A stretch of 64,000 bases of DNA from Tepidanaerobacteraceae bacterium (GTDB taxonomy: Bacteria > Bacillota > Thermosediminibacteria > Thermosediminibacterales > Tepidanaerobacteraceae): the NCBI GenBank assembly GCA_024655905.1, contig JANLFP010000010.1:1-64000 (forward strand), written 5' to 3'. The number at the start of each line of letters is the position of its first letter. Position 1 is the stretch's first letter. A program made the translations under genes and the position numbers. Below the pieces are notes generated by a model that saw nothing but the letters and a program-made list of their open reading frames with translations, searched no databases and was not told the DNA's origin. Positions 26,475 to 36,201 of the stretch are shown in pieces.

Positions 26475-26490
26475 TGCAAATACTATGCCA
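26475..26490 (-). promoter_or_regulatory. sigma-54 (-24/-12) promoter of the pepQ-oppABCDF operon
   Basis: Read on the minus strand the element is TGGCATAGTATTTGCA. GG and GC are again exactly 10 nt apart, matching the element upstream of hypDE. The start would be about 110 nt before the peptidase ATG. Two such sites in front of two functionally related operons are unlikely to be chance. Confidence 0.65.
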
Positions 26491-26611
26491 GGCATATTTT
26501 AAAATTCGGATTAAGTTTTCAGTTTTTCTTCAAACTCCATAAATATATAAACTTTTTTATTATTATACGCCGGTATGCTTGTGCGTCACTAATGTTAATA
26601 ATTAAAAATGG

Positions 26612-26629
26612 TGTCCCATTTTAGGGACA
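26612..26629. repeat. TGTCCC/GGGACA hairpin
   Basis: TGTCCC (26612-26617) and GGGACA (26624-26629) flank a 6-nt loop. The stem ends match the tips of the REP-like hairpins at 204-344, and the terminator at 26761-26788 shares the GGGACAT block. It may be a reduced member of that family. Confidence 0.35.
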
Positions 26630-26670
26630 TCAAAAGCCCGTTTTTAAGACATCTTCTTAAATTACGTACT

Positions 26671-26682
26671 TGCATTAATGCA
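26671..26682. promoter_or_regulatory. TGCATTAATGCA palindrome upstream of the pepQ-opp promoter
   Basis: A perfect 12-nt palindrome about 180 nt upstream of the -24 element. This distance suits an enhancer site for a sigma-54 activator. A related TGCAATGCA lies upstream of the hypDE promoter. Confidence 0.3.
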
Positions 26683-26760
26683 TACATATCAGACTTTACT
26701 CGAAGAACTACTAAAAACTCTTCCCTCGGGTTAGCAATATTCTTTAAATCCTTAATAACA

Positions 26761-26788
26761 AAAGATGCCCTTTTTTCGGGACATCTTT
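26761..26788 (-). terminator. terminator of the second M24 peptidase gene
   Basis: AAAGATG-CCC pairs with GGG-A-CATCTTT with one bulged A. Read on the minus strand, TTTTGTTATT follows. It lies 14 nt past the gene end. Confidence 0.65.
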
Positions 26789-26801
26789 AAAAATATTTTT
26801 A

Positions 26802-27902
26802 TTAGCGGATTATTATCATCTCTTTCGAAGCATTATTGAGCACTTCGCCCCTGCCGTTGTCTATCAGCACGATGTCTTCAACCCTCATCCCAAAATTACC
26901 CGCTATATAAATGCCCGGTTCCACGCTGAAGGCCATGCCGTTTTGCAGCACCTGTTTGTTGCCCTCCATAATGTTGGGAGCTTCATGAACACCGACTCCT
27001 ATGCCGTGGCCCGTTCTATTGAAAAAGTACTGCCCGTATCCGGCTTGCCTTATCACATTTCTTGCGGCCAGGTCGACTTCTTCTGCTGCAGCGCCTTCTC
27101 TAGCACAGGCTTCTGCTCGGCTGTTCGCTTCAACTACGATGCCATATATTTTTTTCTGCTCATCAGTCGGCTCTCCCACAAACGCAGTCCTTGAAATGTC
27201 CGAACAGTATCCGTTATACCTGCACCCAAAGTCCATTATTATTACATCCTTTTTTTCGATTATCCTGCCGTCGTCGTTGTAATGGGGTTTGGAACTGTTG
27301 GGGCCCGATGCCACAATGGTTTCAAATGCAAGTTCCTGCCCGCCGTTTTCAAAAAGTATCTGTTCTATCTTTTTCTTTATTTCTCTTTCCGCAATCCCTG
27401 GCCGGATGAAATTCACAATTTGAGACGCAGCCATATCGGCGATTTGAGCCGCCCTTCTCAGGTTTTCCATCTCTTCTTTTGTCTTTATAATCCTCATTCT
27501 TTCCATTATACGGCAACCGTTTGTGAAATTTGCATTTAAAATATTTCTCATTTCGATTAAGTCTACGGCCCTTATTCCGTCGTTTACTCCTATGGTTTTG
27601 CCGTCTAAATCATAATATTTATTCATTTTGCCGAATGCTTCAAGAAAACCTAGGGAGTCGCTCCAAGTGAATATATCCGCATTTTCGCCGAGCACTTCCC
27701 GAGTCTCTTCATAGCACAGCTCAGGAGATATGTAAAAATATCTTCCGTCCGATAAAATGAATAGAGCTTTGAACCTTTCATCAATCAGAGGGCGAAGCCC
27801 CGTCAGGTATTCCAGATCCGGCGAAGGCCCCACAACAAGTACATCCGTTTTGTTTTCTTTCATTAAACCAGTAAGTTTGTCCAATTGTTTTTCCAATATC
27901 AT
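26802..27902 (-). CDS. pepQ: second M24 Xaa-Pro peptidase
   Basis: A 366-residue paralogue of the peptidase at 25280. Metal ligands appear in DFGCRYNGYCSDISRTAF (two Asp), RTGHGIGVGVHEAPN (His), FSVEPGIYIAG (Glu) and GMRVEDIVLI (Glu). The N-terminal domain differs strongly from the first copy, suggesting another peptide preference. It has its own terminator, so it is not simply cotranscribed with the opp operon. Upstream lie the remains of a dead ABC operon, whose promoter may now drive it; GGAGGAATTAATAATG is a good ribosome site. Confidence 0.85.
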   Translation of the reverse strand: MILEKQLDKLTGLMKENKTDVLVVGPSPDLEYLTGLRPLIDERFKALFILSDGRYFYISPELCYEETREVLGENADIFTWSDSLGFLEAFGKMNKYYDLDGKTIGVNDGIRAVDLIEMRNILNANFTNGCRIMERMRIIKTKEEMENLRRAAQIADMAASQIVNFIRPGIAEREIKKKIEQILFENGGQELAFETIVASGPNSSKPHYNDDGRIIEKKDVIIMDFGCRYNGYCSDISRTAFVGEPTDEQKKIYGIVVEANSRAEACAREGAAAEEVDLAARNVIRQAGYGQYFFNRTGHGIGVGVHEAPNIMEGNKQVLQNGMAFSVEPGIYIAGNFGMRVEDIVLIDNGRGEVLNNASKEMIIIR

Positions 27903-27921
27903 TATTAATTCCTCCGTTTCA

Positions 27922-28596
27922 TTATGCTGTTATTCTTTTTTCTTTTTTTAGACCGCTAATACTCAAACGTTTCTGTTCATTTTCTCTAATCCTATTCCAA
28001 GCATGAATAACCAATGCAACAGTTACTACTGCATATGAAATGAATACCCTAAAGTATTCTCCTATTATAGCATTTCCAAAAAGATTATTTCCTGCCAAAG
28101 GCATTACTACAAACATTAAATGGAAAAGGGCCGTGCCAATAAAAACATTTGGTATGGATGCCTTATTAACCGTTGCACCGCCGACAAGAAGACTGGCTGC
28201 AGCAAAAAGAGCCAACTGATCAGTTCCATTATATGTGGACATGGTACCTACATTTTGAAGATATACTATCTGACCATATCCAGCCAAAACCGTTGAAATA
28301 ATAATTGATATTATCCGGGTCTTTTCGACATTTATACCTGCTGTACTCGATACTTCCATATCCTGACCTACTGCTCTAATTTCCTGGCCAAGTTTGGTCT
28401 TTCTTAGCCATACTGTTAAAAGACACAATAAAGCAACGACAAGGAATGAAAATAAAGGTATAGAAATAGCATCAATTCCTGGTGTCTTGCCGCCTATTTG
28501 TATAGGTATGCCAAAAAGTCTGTCAAAAAACTTATCAAAAGCACCTTTAATACCTGGTAATTCAACGGTTACCAGTATCAATGCAATCTGACCCAA
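27922..28596 (-). pseudogene. 5'-truncated sugar/nucleoside-type ABC permease
   Basis: The 224 residues match the C-terminal two-thirds of an RbsC/BMP-type permease (BPD_transp_2 fold), including VGQDMEVSSTAGINVEKTR and SLLVGGATV. About 100 N-terminal residues are missing. The apparent start is a TTG without ribosome site at a junction where the frame of an ATPase fragment runs in. A deletion has therefore removed the end of the ATPase gene and the start of this one. I treat it as non-functional. Confidence 0.75.
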
Positions 28597-28597
28597 A

Positions 28598-28745
28598 AAG
28601 AATATTCATCAAGGTTAATTTACCCGCACCGTTTTCACCAACCAAACCAAGTATTTCGCCTTTTCTCAGAGCAAAGCTGACATTTTTTAACACACGATTT
28701 CCGAAAAAATCTTTGCTTACTTTTTCAAAACGTATATTATGCCAG
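28598..28745 (-). pseudogene. ABC ATPase remnant with mutated Walker A
   Basis: Minus-strand translation gives VSKDFFGNRVLKNVSFALRK followed by GEILGLVGENGAGKLTLMNI, the start of a sugar-type ABC ATPase (RbsA/MglA-like). Only about 45-50 residues remain of roughly 500. The Walker A serine/threonine is leucine (GKLT for GKST). The fragment is out of frame with both neighbours, so two deletion junctions bound it. Confidence 0.75.
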
Positions 28746-29340
28746 AGAAACCTTTCCCCAAAATATATGTATCCTCCAGAACCAGTATATGATTTTTCTT
28801 TACTTCTTTTGTATTTGCATCAGTATAATATATATAGTTCCATTTGGCTCCAGGCGAGTATTTCTCATAACCCGCAAGAATACCGTTTACATCATCTTTC
28901 TTTGCATTCCCCTCTATTACGTTCTTTGCAAATTCTCCAAGGCCAGCTGAATTGCAATAGCTAAAGGAAAATGCAACGGTACCCATTCTACCGGCCTGTC
29001 CCTTTGCCACTACCGCATCTTCAATTTTCTTAAGTATTGCTGGCCAGTTTCCTGCTTCATTTTTAAGATCCAATCCTAGTGCCCCTGGATAACCCATTAA
29101 CGGCGATGGTGTATCGGGTTCTACAAATATGGCTCCTGTTTCCGCTACTTCTTTTACAAGAGGCTCCGTTTGGGCATCATTGGTGCAGAAGAAGGCAGTA
29201 TCCTTTCCATATTTTTAAACTAGCTGAGGTACTTTTTCAAGTATAGCCTGACATGCTCCTGCAACTCCAACATCGCTTACCGGATCCGGTACTGTTTCAA
29301 AAACAAATTGTAAACCTAAATCTTTACAAGCTTCTTCCAT
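28717..29340 (-). pseudogene. DUF3798-like solute-binding protein remnant with in-frame stop
   Basis: Minus-strand translation reads a periplasmic-binding-protein C-terminal part: DLGLQFVFETVPDPVSDVGV, then AILEKVPQLV-stop-KYGKDTAFFCTNDAQTEP, then MGYPGALGLDLKNEAGNWPA. The TAA near 29217 interrupts it, and the N-terminal half and signal peptide are absent. The C-terminus runs into the ATPase remnant in the wrong frame. The family name DUF3798 is from memory. It begins immediately after the uvrA stop codon, so the 5' deletion ended at that gene. Confidence 0.7.
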
Positions 29341-32219
29341 TATTGCCCTTCTCCTTGAGAGAAGTTCAATGCCCATGTGTTTTCCGACATTTCCAAATGG
29401 CTGCTCAACACTTTCCTCAAAAACTGCCCTGTGTAGGAGTTCGGATTCTCTGCCACCTGCTCGGGAGTGCCTGTAGCCACCACCTCGCCTCCTCTATCAC
29501 CGCCCTCGGGGCCCAAATCTATGATGTAGTCGGCTGTCTTTATTACATCCAGATTGTGTTCAATTACGATAACGGTGCTGCCTCCTTCCACCAGCCGATG
29601 CAGCACATCCAGAAGGTTCTGGATATCCGCCGGGTGCAGGCCGGTGGTGGGCTCGTCAAGAATATAGATTGTGCCGCCGTTGCTTTTTCTGGAAAGTTCC
29701 GTGGCCAGCTTTACCCTCTGGGCTTCACCGCCAGACAGTGTGGTTGAAGACTGGCCCAGCTTTATGTATCCCAGACCAACATCTTTCATGGTATCCAGCT
29801 TGCGCTTGATTTTGGGGATATTTTTAAAAAATTCCAGTGCTTCTTCCACCGTCATATCAAGTACTTCAGCGATATTTTTGCCTTTGTATTTTACTTCCAG
29901 CGTCTCGCGGTTGTATCGCTTGCCTTTGCAAACCTCACAGGGCACGTATATATCAGCTAAAAAATGCATCTCTATCTTGATGATGCCGTCTCCCTTGCAG
30001 GCCTCGCATCTGCCACCCTTTATATTAAAGCTGAAGCGTCCGGGTTTATAGCCTTTCATTCGGGCTTCCGGCGTCATGGCGAAAACCTCGCGGATATCGT
30101 TGAACACTCCCGTATATGTGGCGGGATTCGACCTCGGGGTCCTCCCTATAGGAGACTGGTCTATGTCTATCACCTTTTCTATATGTTCCACGCCCAGAAT
30201 TTCATCAAAGTCGCCGGCATTTGCCCGGGAGTTATAAAGCCTCTGTTTCAATGCTTTATGCAATATTTCGTTTATTAATGTGCTCTTGCCCGACCCTGAA
30301 ACACCTGTCACGCAGACAAAGAGGCCCAGAGGAAATTTTACATCTATATTCTTCAGATTATGCTCTCTGCAGCCCTTGAGTTCCAGCCATTTTTCCCCCG
30401 GCTTCCTCCTGATGGACGGTACCGGAATCTTTTTCTTCCCGCTGAGGTACTGGCCGGTAATTGAGTTTTGGCATCTTTCCACGGCTTCCGGCGGACCGGC
30501 AGCCACTACATAACCTCCGTGCTCTCCCGCACCCGGGCCTATATCTATTATATAATCCGCAGCCCTCATTGTATCTTCATCATGCTCCACTACCAGCACC
30601 GTATTTCCCAAATCCCGAAGCTCTTTAAGGGTGCTGAGCAGTCTTTCATTATCCCGCTGGTGAAGGCCTATGCTCGGCTCGTCAAGGATATACAGCACCC
30701 CCACCAATCGAGAGCCTATCTGGGTAGCAAGCCTTATCCTCTGGGATTCGCCGCCGGAAAGGCTTCCGGACGGCCGGTCCAGGGTAAGATAGTCGAGGCC
30801 AACATCCACCAGGAAACGGAGGCGGTTTCTGATTTCTTTTAGAACCTGATGCGCTATCATTTCCTCTCTAGGAGTAAGCGGAAGGGTTTCGAAAAATTCT
30901 ATGGCTTCCCTTATGGAAAAAGCCGTAACATCTGCTATGGATTTTCCCCTCACAGTCACAGCCAGGCTTTCCGGCTTAAGCCTTGTCCCCCTGCATGCCG
31001 GGCACGGTTTGGCGCTCATATATTCTTCTATTTCTTCACGCGACCATTCCGAACCTGTCTCCTGGTATCTTCTTTTCAGATTGTTCACGACACCTTCAAA
31101 ATATCCCCTGAAATGCCTGCTGTTATCTCCAAACCTGCTTTCATAAGTAAATTCGATTGGTTCACTTGAACCGTAGAGAATTACGTCCACCACTTGCGGG
31201 GGCATATCTTTTATCGGAGTATTTACATCATATCCGTGATGTTTCAAAACAGCCTTAAGCATTTGAAAATAATAACCGTCGGGAGTACTGTTCCACGGCT
31301 CGACTGCCCCTTCCGAGATGGATTTGGAGTGGTCTGGAATCACCAGGTCCGGATCTATTTCCATGTTTATGCCGAGTCCGCTGCACACAGGACATGCACC
31401 ATAAGGGCTGTTGAAAGAAAACATGCGGGGAGTGAGCTCCTCAAGGCTCACGCCGCAGTCCGCGCAGGCAAAATTTTGGGAAAATAGCATTTCTCTGCTA
31501 TCTGCCACATCTATTATCACAAGTCCCTCAGCCTGCGAGAGAGCGACCTCGATGGAATCCGCCAGTCTGGACTGTATACCCGGCTTTAATACAATCCTGT
31601 CCACTATGATTTCTATGTCGTGTTTTTTATATTTATCCAGCTTAATTTCTTCGCCCACATCCCTTATCTCGCCATCCACCCGCATTCTCACAAAACCGCT
31701 CTTTTTTATCTGCTCAAAAAGCTTTTGGTATTCGCCCTTTCTCCCCCGCACAACCGGTGCCATAACCTGTATTTTTGTGCCCTCGGGCAGTTCCATGACA
31801 GCATCCACCATCTGGTCAACGGTCTGCTGTGTGATTTCTTTGCCGCATTTGGGGCAATGGGGTTTTCCGATTCTTGCAAAGAGAAGCCTGAGATAATCAT
31901 ATATTTCCGTTACCGTTCCCACAGTAGACCTGGGGTTCTTGCTGGTTGTTTTCTGATCTATTGAAATGGCCGGCGAAAGTCCCTCTATGTAATCCACATC
32001 GGGTTTGTCCATCTGCCCGAGAAATTGTCGGGCATAGGCCGAAAGGGATTCCACATATCGCCTCTGGCCTTCGGCGTATATGGTATCAAAGGCCAGCGTG
32101 GATTTTCCTGACCCAGAAAGCCCAGTTATGACCACAAGTTTATCCCTGGGAATCTCTACATCGATATTTTTCAAATTGTGCTCGCGTGCACCCTTGACAA
32201 TAATTTTGTTTGTGGACAC
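29340..32219 (-). CDS. uvrA: excinuclease ABC subunit A
   Basis: The damage-sensing ATPase of nucleotide excision repair, 959 residues, about the length of Bacillus UvrA. Two ABC ATPase modules are visible, with Walker A motifs GLSGSGKST (near 35) and GVSGSGKST (near 640) and signatures LSGGESQR and LSGGEAQR. Zinc-binding cysteine pairs occur as CPKCG, CADCG...CPVCSG and CEACKGDG...CEVCKGK. Start is GTG at 32219 with GGAGTG upstream. It follows uvrB on the same strand after 114 nt, the standard Firmicute order. Confidence 0.98.
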   Translation of the reverse strand: MSTNKIIVKGAREHNLKNIDVEIPRDKLVVITGLSGSGKSTLAFDTIYAEGQRRYVESLSAYARQFLGQMDKPDVDYIEGLSPAISIDQKTTSKNPRSTVGTVTEIYDYLRLLFARIGKPHCPKCGKEITQQTVDQMVDAVMELPEGTKIQVMAPVVRGRKGEYQKLFEQIKKSGFVRMRVDGEIRDVGEEIKLDKYKKHDIEIIVDRIVLKPGIQSRLADSIEVALSQAEGLVIIDVADSREMLFSQNFACADCGVSLEELTPRMFSFNSPYGACPVCSGLGINMEIDPDLVIPDHSKSISEGAVEPWNSTPDGYYFQMLKAVLKHHGYDVNTPIKDMPPQVVDVILYGSSEPIEFTYESRFGDNSRHFRGYFEGVVNNLKRRYQETGSEWSREEIEEYMSAKPCPACRGTRLKPESLAVTVRGKSIADVTAFSIREAIEFFETLPLTPREEMIAHQVLKEIRNRLRFLVDVGLDYLTLDRPSGSLSGGESQRIRLATQIGSRLVGVLYILDEPSIGLHQRDNERLLSTLKELRDLGNTVLVVEHDEDTMRAADYIIDIGPGAGEHGGYVVAAGPPEAVERCQNSITGQYLSGKKKIPVPSIRRKPGEKWLELKGCREHNLKNIDVKFPLGLFVCVTGVSGSGKSTLINEILHKALKQRLYNSRANAGDFDEILGVEHIEKVIDIDQSPIGRTPRSNPATYTGVFNDIREVFAMTPEARMKGYKPGRFSFNIKGGRCEACKGDGIIKIEMHFLADIYVPCEVCKGKRYNRETLEVKYKGKNIAEVLDMTVEEALEFFKNIPKIKRKLDTMKDVGLGYIKLGQSSTTLSGGEAQRVKLATELSRKSNGGTIYILDEPTTGLHPADIQNLLDVLHRLVEGGSTVIVIEHNLDVIKTADYIIDLGPEGGDRGGEVVATGTPEQVAENPNSYTGQFLRKVLSSHLEMSENTWALNFSQGEGQ

Positions 32220-32333
32220 TGATTATCACTCCAAAAAACATTTTTCTCCTTTTCTGAACATGCAATTCATAATCGAAGGATTTGCCCTTTCAGAAAATGC
32301 ATGTCATCCGGCATATGGCTTGGATTAATGCTT

Positions 32334-34355
32334 TTAGCCCTGCTTTTTGCCCCCGGCTTCCGTTTTTCTAACTACACTGAAGGCTTCGGCCTGCAGTTCA
32401 AAAATCAGGTCCCTGATTCTGGCAGCCTTTTCAAATTCCAAGTTCTTTGCGGCTTCCTTCATCTCTTTTTCGAGTTTCTCAAGCAGTGACTTGATTTCTT
32501 TTTTATTCATTCTGGTTATATCTTTTTCAGGCAGATACTCAGCACCATTCTCCGCCACTTTTGTAGCCTCTATGACATCTCTTATGGATTTTTTAACCGT
32601 TTGCGGAGTTATGCCGTGCTTTTTGTTATAATCCATTTGAATCTTTCGGCGCCGATTGGTCTCATTTATTGCTCTAGCCATGGATTCGGTTACGGTGTCG
32701 GCGTACATTATGACTCTGCCCTCTGCATTTCTCGCAGCCCGGCCTATTGTCTGTATCAGAGATGTCTCGGAGCGCAGGAATCCCTCCTTGTCGGCATCCA
32801 ATATGGCTACCAGTGAAACTTCCGGCAGATCAAGCCCTTCCCTCAGAAGGTTTATACCCACCAGGCAGTCGAACTTTCCAAGCCTCAGGTCCCTCAATAT
32901 CTGCAACCGCTCCAGGGTATGAATTTCCGAATGAAGATATCTTACCCTGATGCCCGATTCTTTAAGATAATCGGTGAGATCTTCCGCCATCTTCTTGGTA
33001 AGGGTGGTCACAAGCACGCGCTGGCCTTTTTCCGCCCTCTTCTTTACTTCAGCAATCAGATCATCTATTTGGCCTTTTACTGGCCTTACTTCAACTTCCG
33101 GGTCCACCAGGCCCGTGGGGCGTATGATCTGTTCCACAACCCGAGAACTTTTCTGCAATTCATATGGCCCCGGTGTGGCCGAAAGAAAAATTGCCTGATT
33201 TATGCGTTCCTCGAATTCTTCGAAAACAAGTGGTCTGTTGTCAAAAGCCGAAGGCAGCCTGAAACCGTGTTCCACAAGCGACTCCTTGCGGGACCTGTCG
33301 CCAGCCCACATGGCGTGAAGCTGCGGCAGGGTGACATGAGACTCGTCAATTATTATAAGAAAATCCTTCGGAAAATAATCGAGAAGTGTAAAAGGCGCTT
33401 CTCCCGGCTTTCGTCCGGTCAGATGCCTTGAATAATTCTCTATGCCCTTGCAGTAGCCCATTTCTCTGAGCATTTCCATGTCATAATTGGTCCTCTGCTC
33501 CAGCCTAGCCGCTTCCAGTTCTTTGCCCCTTTCCCTGAATTCCGCCACGCGCTGTTTCAATTCCTCCTGAATGGATTTTATCGCAGCTTCTATTTTGTCC
33601 ATCGATGTGGTATAATGGGATGCCGGGAATATCGAAACGTGATTTCTGTGACCCACTATCTCGCCCGTCAACGTATCGACTTCGGTGATTCTATCTATGG
33701 TATCCCCGAAAAACTCGACCCGGACAGCCCTCTCCGTAAAAGACGCCGGATATATTTCCAGAACGTCGCCGCGCATGCGGAAAGTACCCCGCTTGAATTC
33801 ATACTCGTTCCTGTTGTATTGAATGTCAATGAGCCGACGCACTACCTCGTCTCTATCCCGCTCCATCCCTGTTCTTAGGGAGACAACCAGGCTTTTGTAA
33901 TCGTCTGGAGAACCCAAGCTGTATATGCATGAAACGCTTGCAACAATGACCACGTCCCTTCTTTCAAAAAGCGCCGCGGTGGCAGAATGCCTCAGCTTGT
34001 CTATCTCATCGTTTATTGAGGAGTCTTTCTCGATATACGTATCGGTCTGAGGTATGTATGCCTCGGGCTGGTAGTAGTCATAATAGCTTACGAAGTATTC
34101 CACTGCATTGTTCGGAAAAAACTCTTTCAGCTCGCTGCAGAGCTGGCCTGCCAGAGTTTTGTTGTGGGCTATGACCAGAGTGGGTTTTTGGACCTCCTGT
34201 ATGAGATGGGCTATAGTAAAGGTTTTGCCCGTTCCTGTAGCTCCCAAAAGCGTCTGGAATTTATATCCTCGGAAAATTCCTTCAGCCAGCTCTTTGATAG
34301 CTTTGGGCTGGTCTCCTTTCGGAGTATACTCTGATACTACTTTAAACAACCCCAT
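32334..34355 (-). CDS. uvrB: excinuclease ABC subunit B
   Basis: The DNA-loading helicase-like subunit of excision repair, 673 residues. Walker A is [10 protein letters not shown], followed by the beta-hairpin [21 protein letters not shown], the DESH box [11 protein letters not shown], and [19 protein letters not shown] (motif VI). The C-terminal UVR domain ([28 protein letters not shown]) for contact with UvrC or UvrA is present. It forms an operon with uvrA; uvrC is not in the window. Confidence 0.98.
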   Translation of the reverse strand: MGLFKVVSEYTPKGDQPKAIKELAEGIFRGYKFQTLLGATGTGKTFTIAHLIQEVQKPTLVIAHNKTLAGQLCSELKEFFPNNAVEYFVSYYDYYQPEAYIPQTDTYIEKDSSINDEIDKLRHSATAALFERRDVVIVASVSCIYSLGSPDDYKSLVVSLRTGMERDRDEVVRRLIDIQYNRNEYEFKRGTFRMRGDVLEIYPASFTERAVRVEFFGDTIDRITEVDTLTGEIVGHRNHVSIFPASHYTTSMDKIEAAIKSIQEELKQRVAEFRERGKELEAARLEQRTNYDMEMLREMGYCKGIENYSRHLTGRKPGEAPFTLLDYFPKDFLIIIDESHVTLPQLHAMWAGDRSRKESLVEHGFRLPSAFDNRPLVFEEFEERINQAIFLSATPGPYELQKSSRVVEQIIRPTGLVDPEVEVRPVKGQIDDLIAEVKKRAEKGQRVLVTTLTKKMAEDLTDYLKESGIRVRYLHSEIHTLERLQILRDLRLGKFDCLVGINLLREGLDLPEVSLVAILDADKEGFLRSETSLIQTIGRAARNAEGRVIMYADTVTESMARAINETNRRRKIQMDYNKKHGITPQTVKKSIRDVIEATKVAENGAEYLPEKDITRMNKKEIKSLLEKLEKEMKEAAKNLEFEKAARIRDLIFELQAEAFSVVRKTEAGGKKQG

Positions 34356-34564
34356 GATAACCCCTGCTTTGCTTTAAAAATAAATGCAAACTTCTACAGT
34401 AAGCAAGCATACTTTATGTTTTAATAAGGCTCAAGTGCGTTTGCGAATTGTATCTAAAACATTATACCATAATAGATATTTTATGAAAAGATCGGAAACG
34501 AAAATATGTTCGCATTTAAAATTGTTAATAATAAAACTTGATAAGTTTCGTAATAAAAAAATAA
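34356..34564. other. uvrBA upstream region
   Basis: An AT-rich gap without a supported gene. It should contain the uvrBA promoter, but I could not single out a convincing -35/-10 pair or a LexA-type operator. Confidence 0.45.
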
Positions 34565-34588
34565 AAAACCGGGGATTTTCCCGGTTTT
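34565..34588 (-). terminator. terminator of the 65-aa gene
   Basis: AAAACCGGG and CCCGGTTTT make a 9-bp stem with a 6-nt loop. On the minus strand it is followed by TTTATTTTTTTATTA. It starts at the stop codon of the small gene. Confidence 0.85.
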
Positions 34589-34785
34589 CAATTCATGTAA
34601 ATGATTTTGTTCCTGCGACGCGTGAAAAAACCGCTTGATTTTCTGCCGTAAGTATCCTTATTTCCGGATTGAGTATCTATGCTCATTATTTTCAGCATTA
34701 TCTCCCGCTTCTCTTCACCAGTGGCGGTAGTGTAAGCTTTCAGCAGCATATCTCTCTCCCTGTCCAAATATTCGCTTCTCGTCAT
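34588..34785 (-). CDS. small hypothetical protein, 65 aa
   Basis: A short gene supported by AAGGAGGG eight nt before ATG at 34785 and by a strong terminator right at its end. The product (MTRSEYLDRERDMLLKAYTT at the start, highly charged, C-terminal FFTRRRNKIIYMN) is soluble and mostly helical by eye. I do not recognise a family. The frame stays open upstream, but that part is AT-rich and lacks a ribosome site. It stands alone between uvrB and the fumarylacetoacetate hydrolase family gene. Confidence 0.65.
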   Translation of the reverse strand: MTRSEYLDRERDMLLKAYTTATGEEKREIMLKIMSIDTQSGNKDTYGRKSSGFFTRRRNKIIYMN

Positions 34786-35063
34786 CGTTTTCCCTCCTTT
34801 TTCTACATATTTTTTTGTATGCATGAGCATGTCAAAAGGTACAAAAATTATAAAGTCCGTTAGTTCTTTCACGAACATTATATCATACCGTAAAATTACA
34901 TTCAAGTATATATTGTAAAAAAATCATATAATTTTCCAAATATTATCTTAATGTCTCTGTTGTTGCGTATCTATTAAAACTTTTCAACTCGATATTAGTT
35001 TGTCTTGAAAATTGCTTTTTATACAAAATTATCCTGGACTTTTCGGGTCAATCTTTGTCGTTT

Positions 35064-35816
35064 TTAAATGACGCGGTTTTTTAAAGCGCCAATCCCTTCG
35101 ATCGCTACCTCTACCGTATCTCCCTTTTGCATCGGGCCAATACCTTGCGGAGTACCGGTCATCACCACATCTCCGGGCAGAAGAGTCATAATGCGAGAAA
35201 TAAAGCTTATAAGCTCATTGACAGGAGTTATCATCATAGCGGTTGAAGAATTTTGTTTCAATTTCCCATTTAAATATGTGCACAGCTTAAGGTTTTCGGG
35301 GGTAATATCGGTTTCTATCCATGGCCCCAGGGGGCAGAACGTATCGAACGATTTTGCCCTGGTCCACTGGCCATCCTTTCTCTGCAGGTCACGTGCCGTC
35401 ACATCATTCCCGCAGGTATAGCCCAGTATGTATTTCGGCGCATCCTGCGGCTCAACATTTTTGCAAACCGATTTTATTACCACTGCCAGCTCTCCCTCAT
35501 AATCCACTCTTTTGGACATGTCGGGGCAAACTATGCAGTCTCCGGGATTTATCACTGCTGTCGGGGGTTTTAAAAAAATTATCGGTTCTTCGGGAATATC
35601 TTCTCCCATTTCAAGGGCATGTTCTCTATAGTTTTTGCCAACACACACGATTTTGGAAGGGGCTACCGGAGAAAGCAGTGTTGCCTCCGAAATACTGCAA
35701 GATCTATGGCCCATATTGAATTCGCCGAATACATCGCCCGTCACTTCAAATATGGAATCCGCTTCCAAAACTCCGTATATGATTTCTTGTTCGCATTTGA
35801 ATCTTACTATTTTCAA
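35064..35816 (-). CDS. fumarylacetoacetate hydrolase family protein
   Basis: A 250-residue protein of the FAH fold, the group with bacterial acylpyruvases, 2-oxo-diacid decarboxylases and oxaloacetate tautomerases. Family blocks are [38 protein letters not shown] (metal ligands Glu and Asp), [26 protein letters not shown] and [15 protein letters not shown]. Start is TTG at 35816, 7 nt after GGGAGGC. It stands alone on the minus strand, divergent from the SAM-controlled met operon. The substrate cannot be named from sequence. Confidence 0.85.
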   Translation of the reverse strand: MKIVRFKCEQEIIYGVLEADSIFEVTGDVFGEFNMGHRSCSISEATLLSPVAPSKIVCVGKNYREHALEMGEDIPEEPIIFLKPPTAVINPGDCIVCPDMSKRVDYEGELAVVIKSVCKNVEPQDAPKYILGYTCGNDVTARDLQRKDGQWTRAKSFDTFCPLGPWIETDITPENLKLCTYLNGKLKQNSSTAMMITPVNELISFISRIMTLLPGDVVMTGTPQGIGPMQKGDTVEVAIEGIGALKNRVI

Positions 35817-35899
35817 ATTCTGCAGCCTCCCAGTAAAAAATAGCTTTTCAACATATTACATTATTTTTCGATAATGTTCAATAGGTTATTTATATATTA

Positions 35900-35928
35900 T
35901 TGACAAATCCATTAATGAGTGCTATTAT
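35900..35928 (+). promoter_or_regulatory. promoter of the metNIQ operon
   Basis: TTGACA (35900-35905) and TATTAT (35923-35928) are spaced by 17 nt. Transcription would begin about 20 nt before the riboswitch. Confidence 0.75.
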
Positions 35929-35955
35929 TTTAATCAATAAAAACGAATAAAAAAA

Positions 35956-36071
35956 CTCTTATCAAGAGCAGGCTGAGGGACAGGCCCTATGACGCCCGGC
36001 AACCGGCAGCAGAGGATTTTTGCTGCAGCGGTGCTAATTCCTGCAGGACTTTATGTTCTGGCAGATGAGAG
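35956..36071 (+). ncRNA. SAM-I (S-box) riboswitch
   Basis: The aptamer shows the S-box core: CTCTTATC, then AGAGCAGGCTGAGGGACAGG, CCCTATGACGCCCGGCAACC, and the closing GATGAGAG that pairs with the start (P1). It binds S-adenosylmethionine and, when occupied, lets the terminator at 36083 form. The gene downstream is the methionine importer metNIQ, a typical S-box target. Confidence 0.95.
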
Positions 36072-36082
36072 GGTTTTCAATG

Positions 36083-36112
36083 CCTCTTCCTATTGTCAGA
36101 AGGGGTTTTTTA
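36083..36112 (+). terminator. SAM-riboswitch terminator
   Basis: CCTCTTC (36083-36089) pairs with GAAGGGG (36099-36105), followed by TTTTTTATTTTT. Its left arm can instead pair with the GAGAGG of the P1 3' side, the expected antiterminator switch. Confidence 0.85.
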
Positions 36113-36201
36113 TTTTTGCATTTATCGGGGGGTTACAGCTTGGGAAATAGCTTTTCATTACTGTTTGTACCGCCAGCGGTAGCGGTGGAATGGGGGTTAA
36201 G

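Larger units (their letters stand above)
26354..26801. other. intergenic region between the two M24 peptidase genes
   Basis: No gene is supported in this 448-nt stretch. It holds the sigma-54 type promoter of the peptidase-opp operon (26475-26490), a TGCATTAATGCA palindrome (26671-26682), a small TGTCCC/GGGACA hairpin (26612-26629) and the terminator of the upstream peptidase gene (26761-26788). Confidence 0.6.

Noticed and set aside
28581-28964. Plus-strand frame of 127 aa within the decayed ABC operon
   Set aside because: It is antisense to recognisable receptor and ATPase remnants and has no homology visible to me.
29340-29410. UvrA C-terminal tail created by fusion with the decayed operon
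   Set aside because: At 959 residues the protein is about as long as Bacillus UvrA, so the tail is within normal range.
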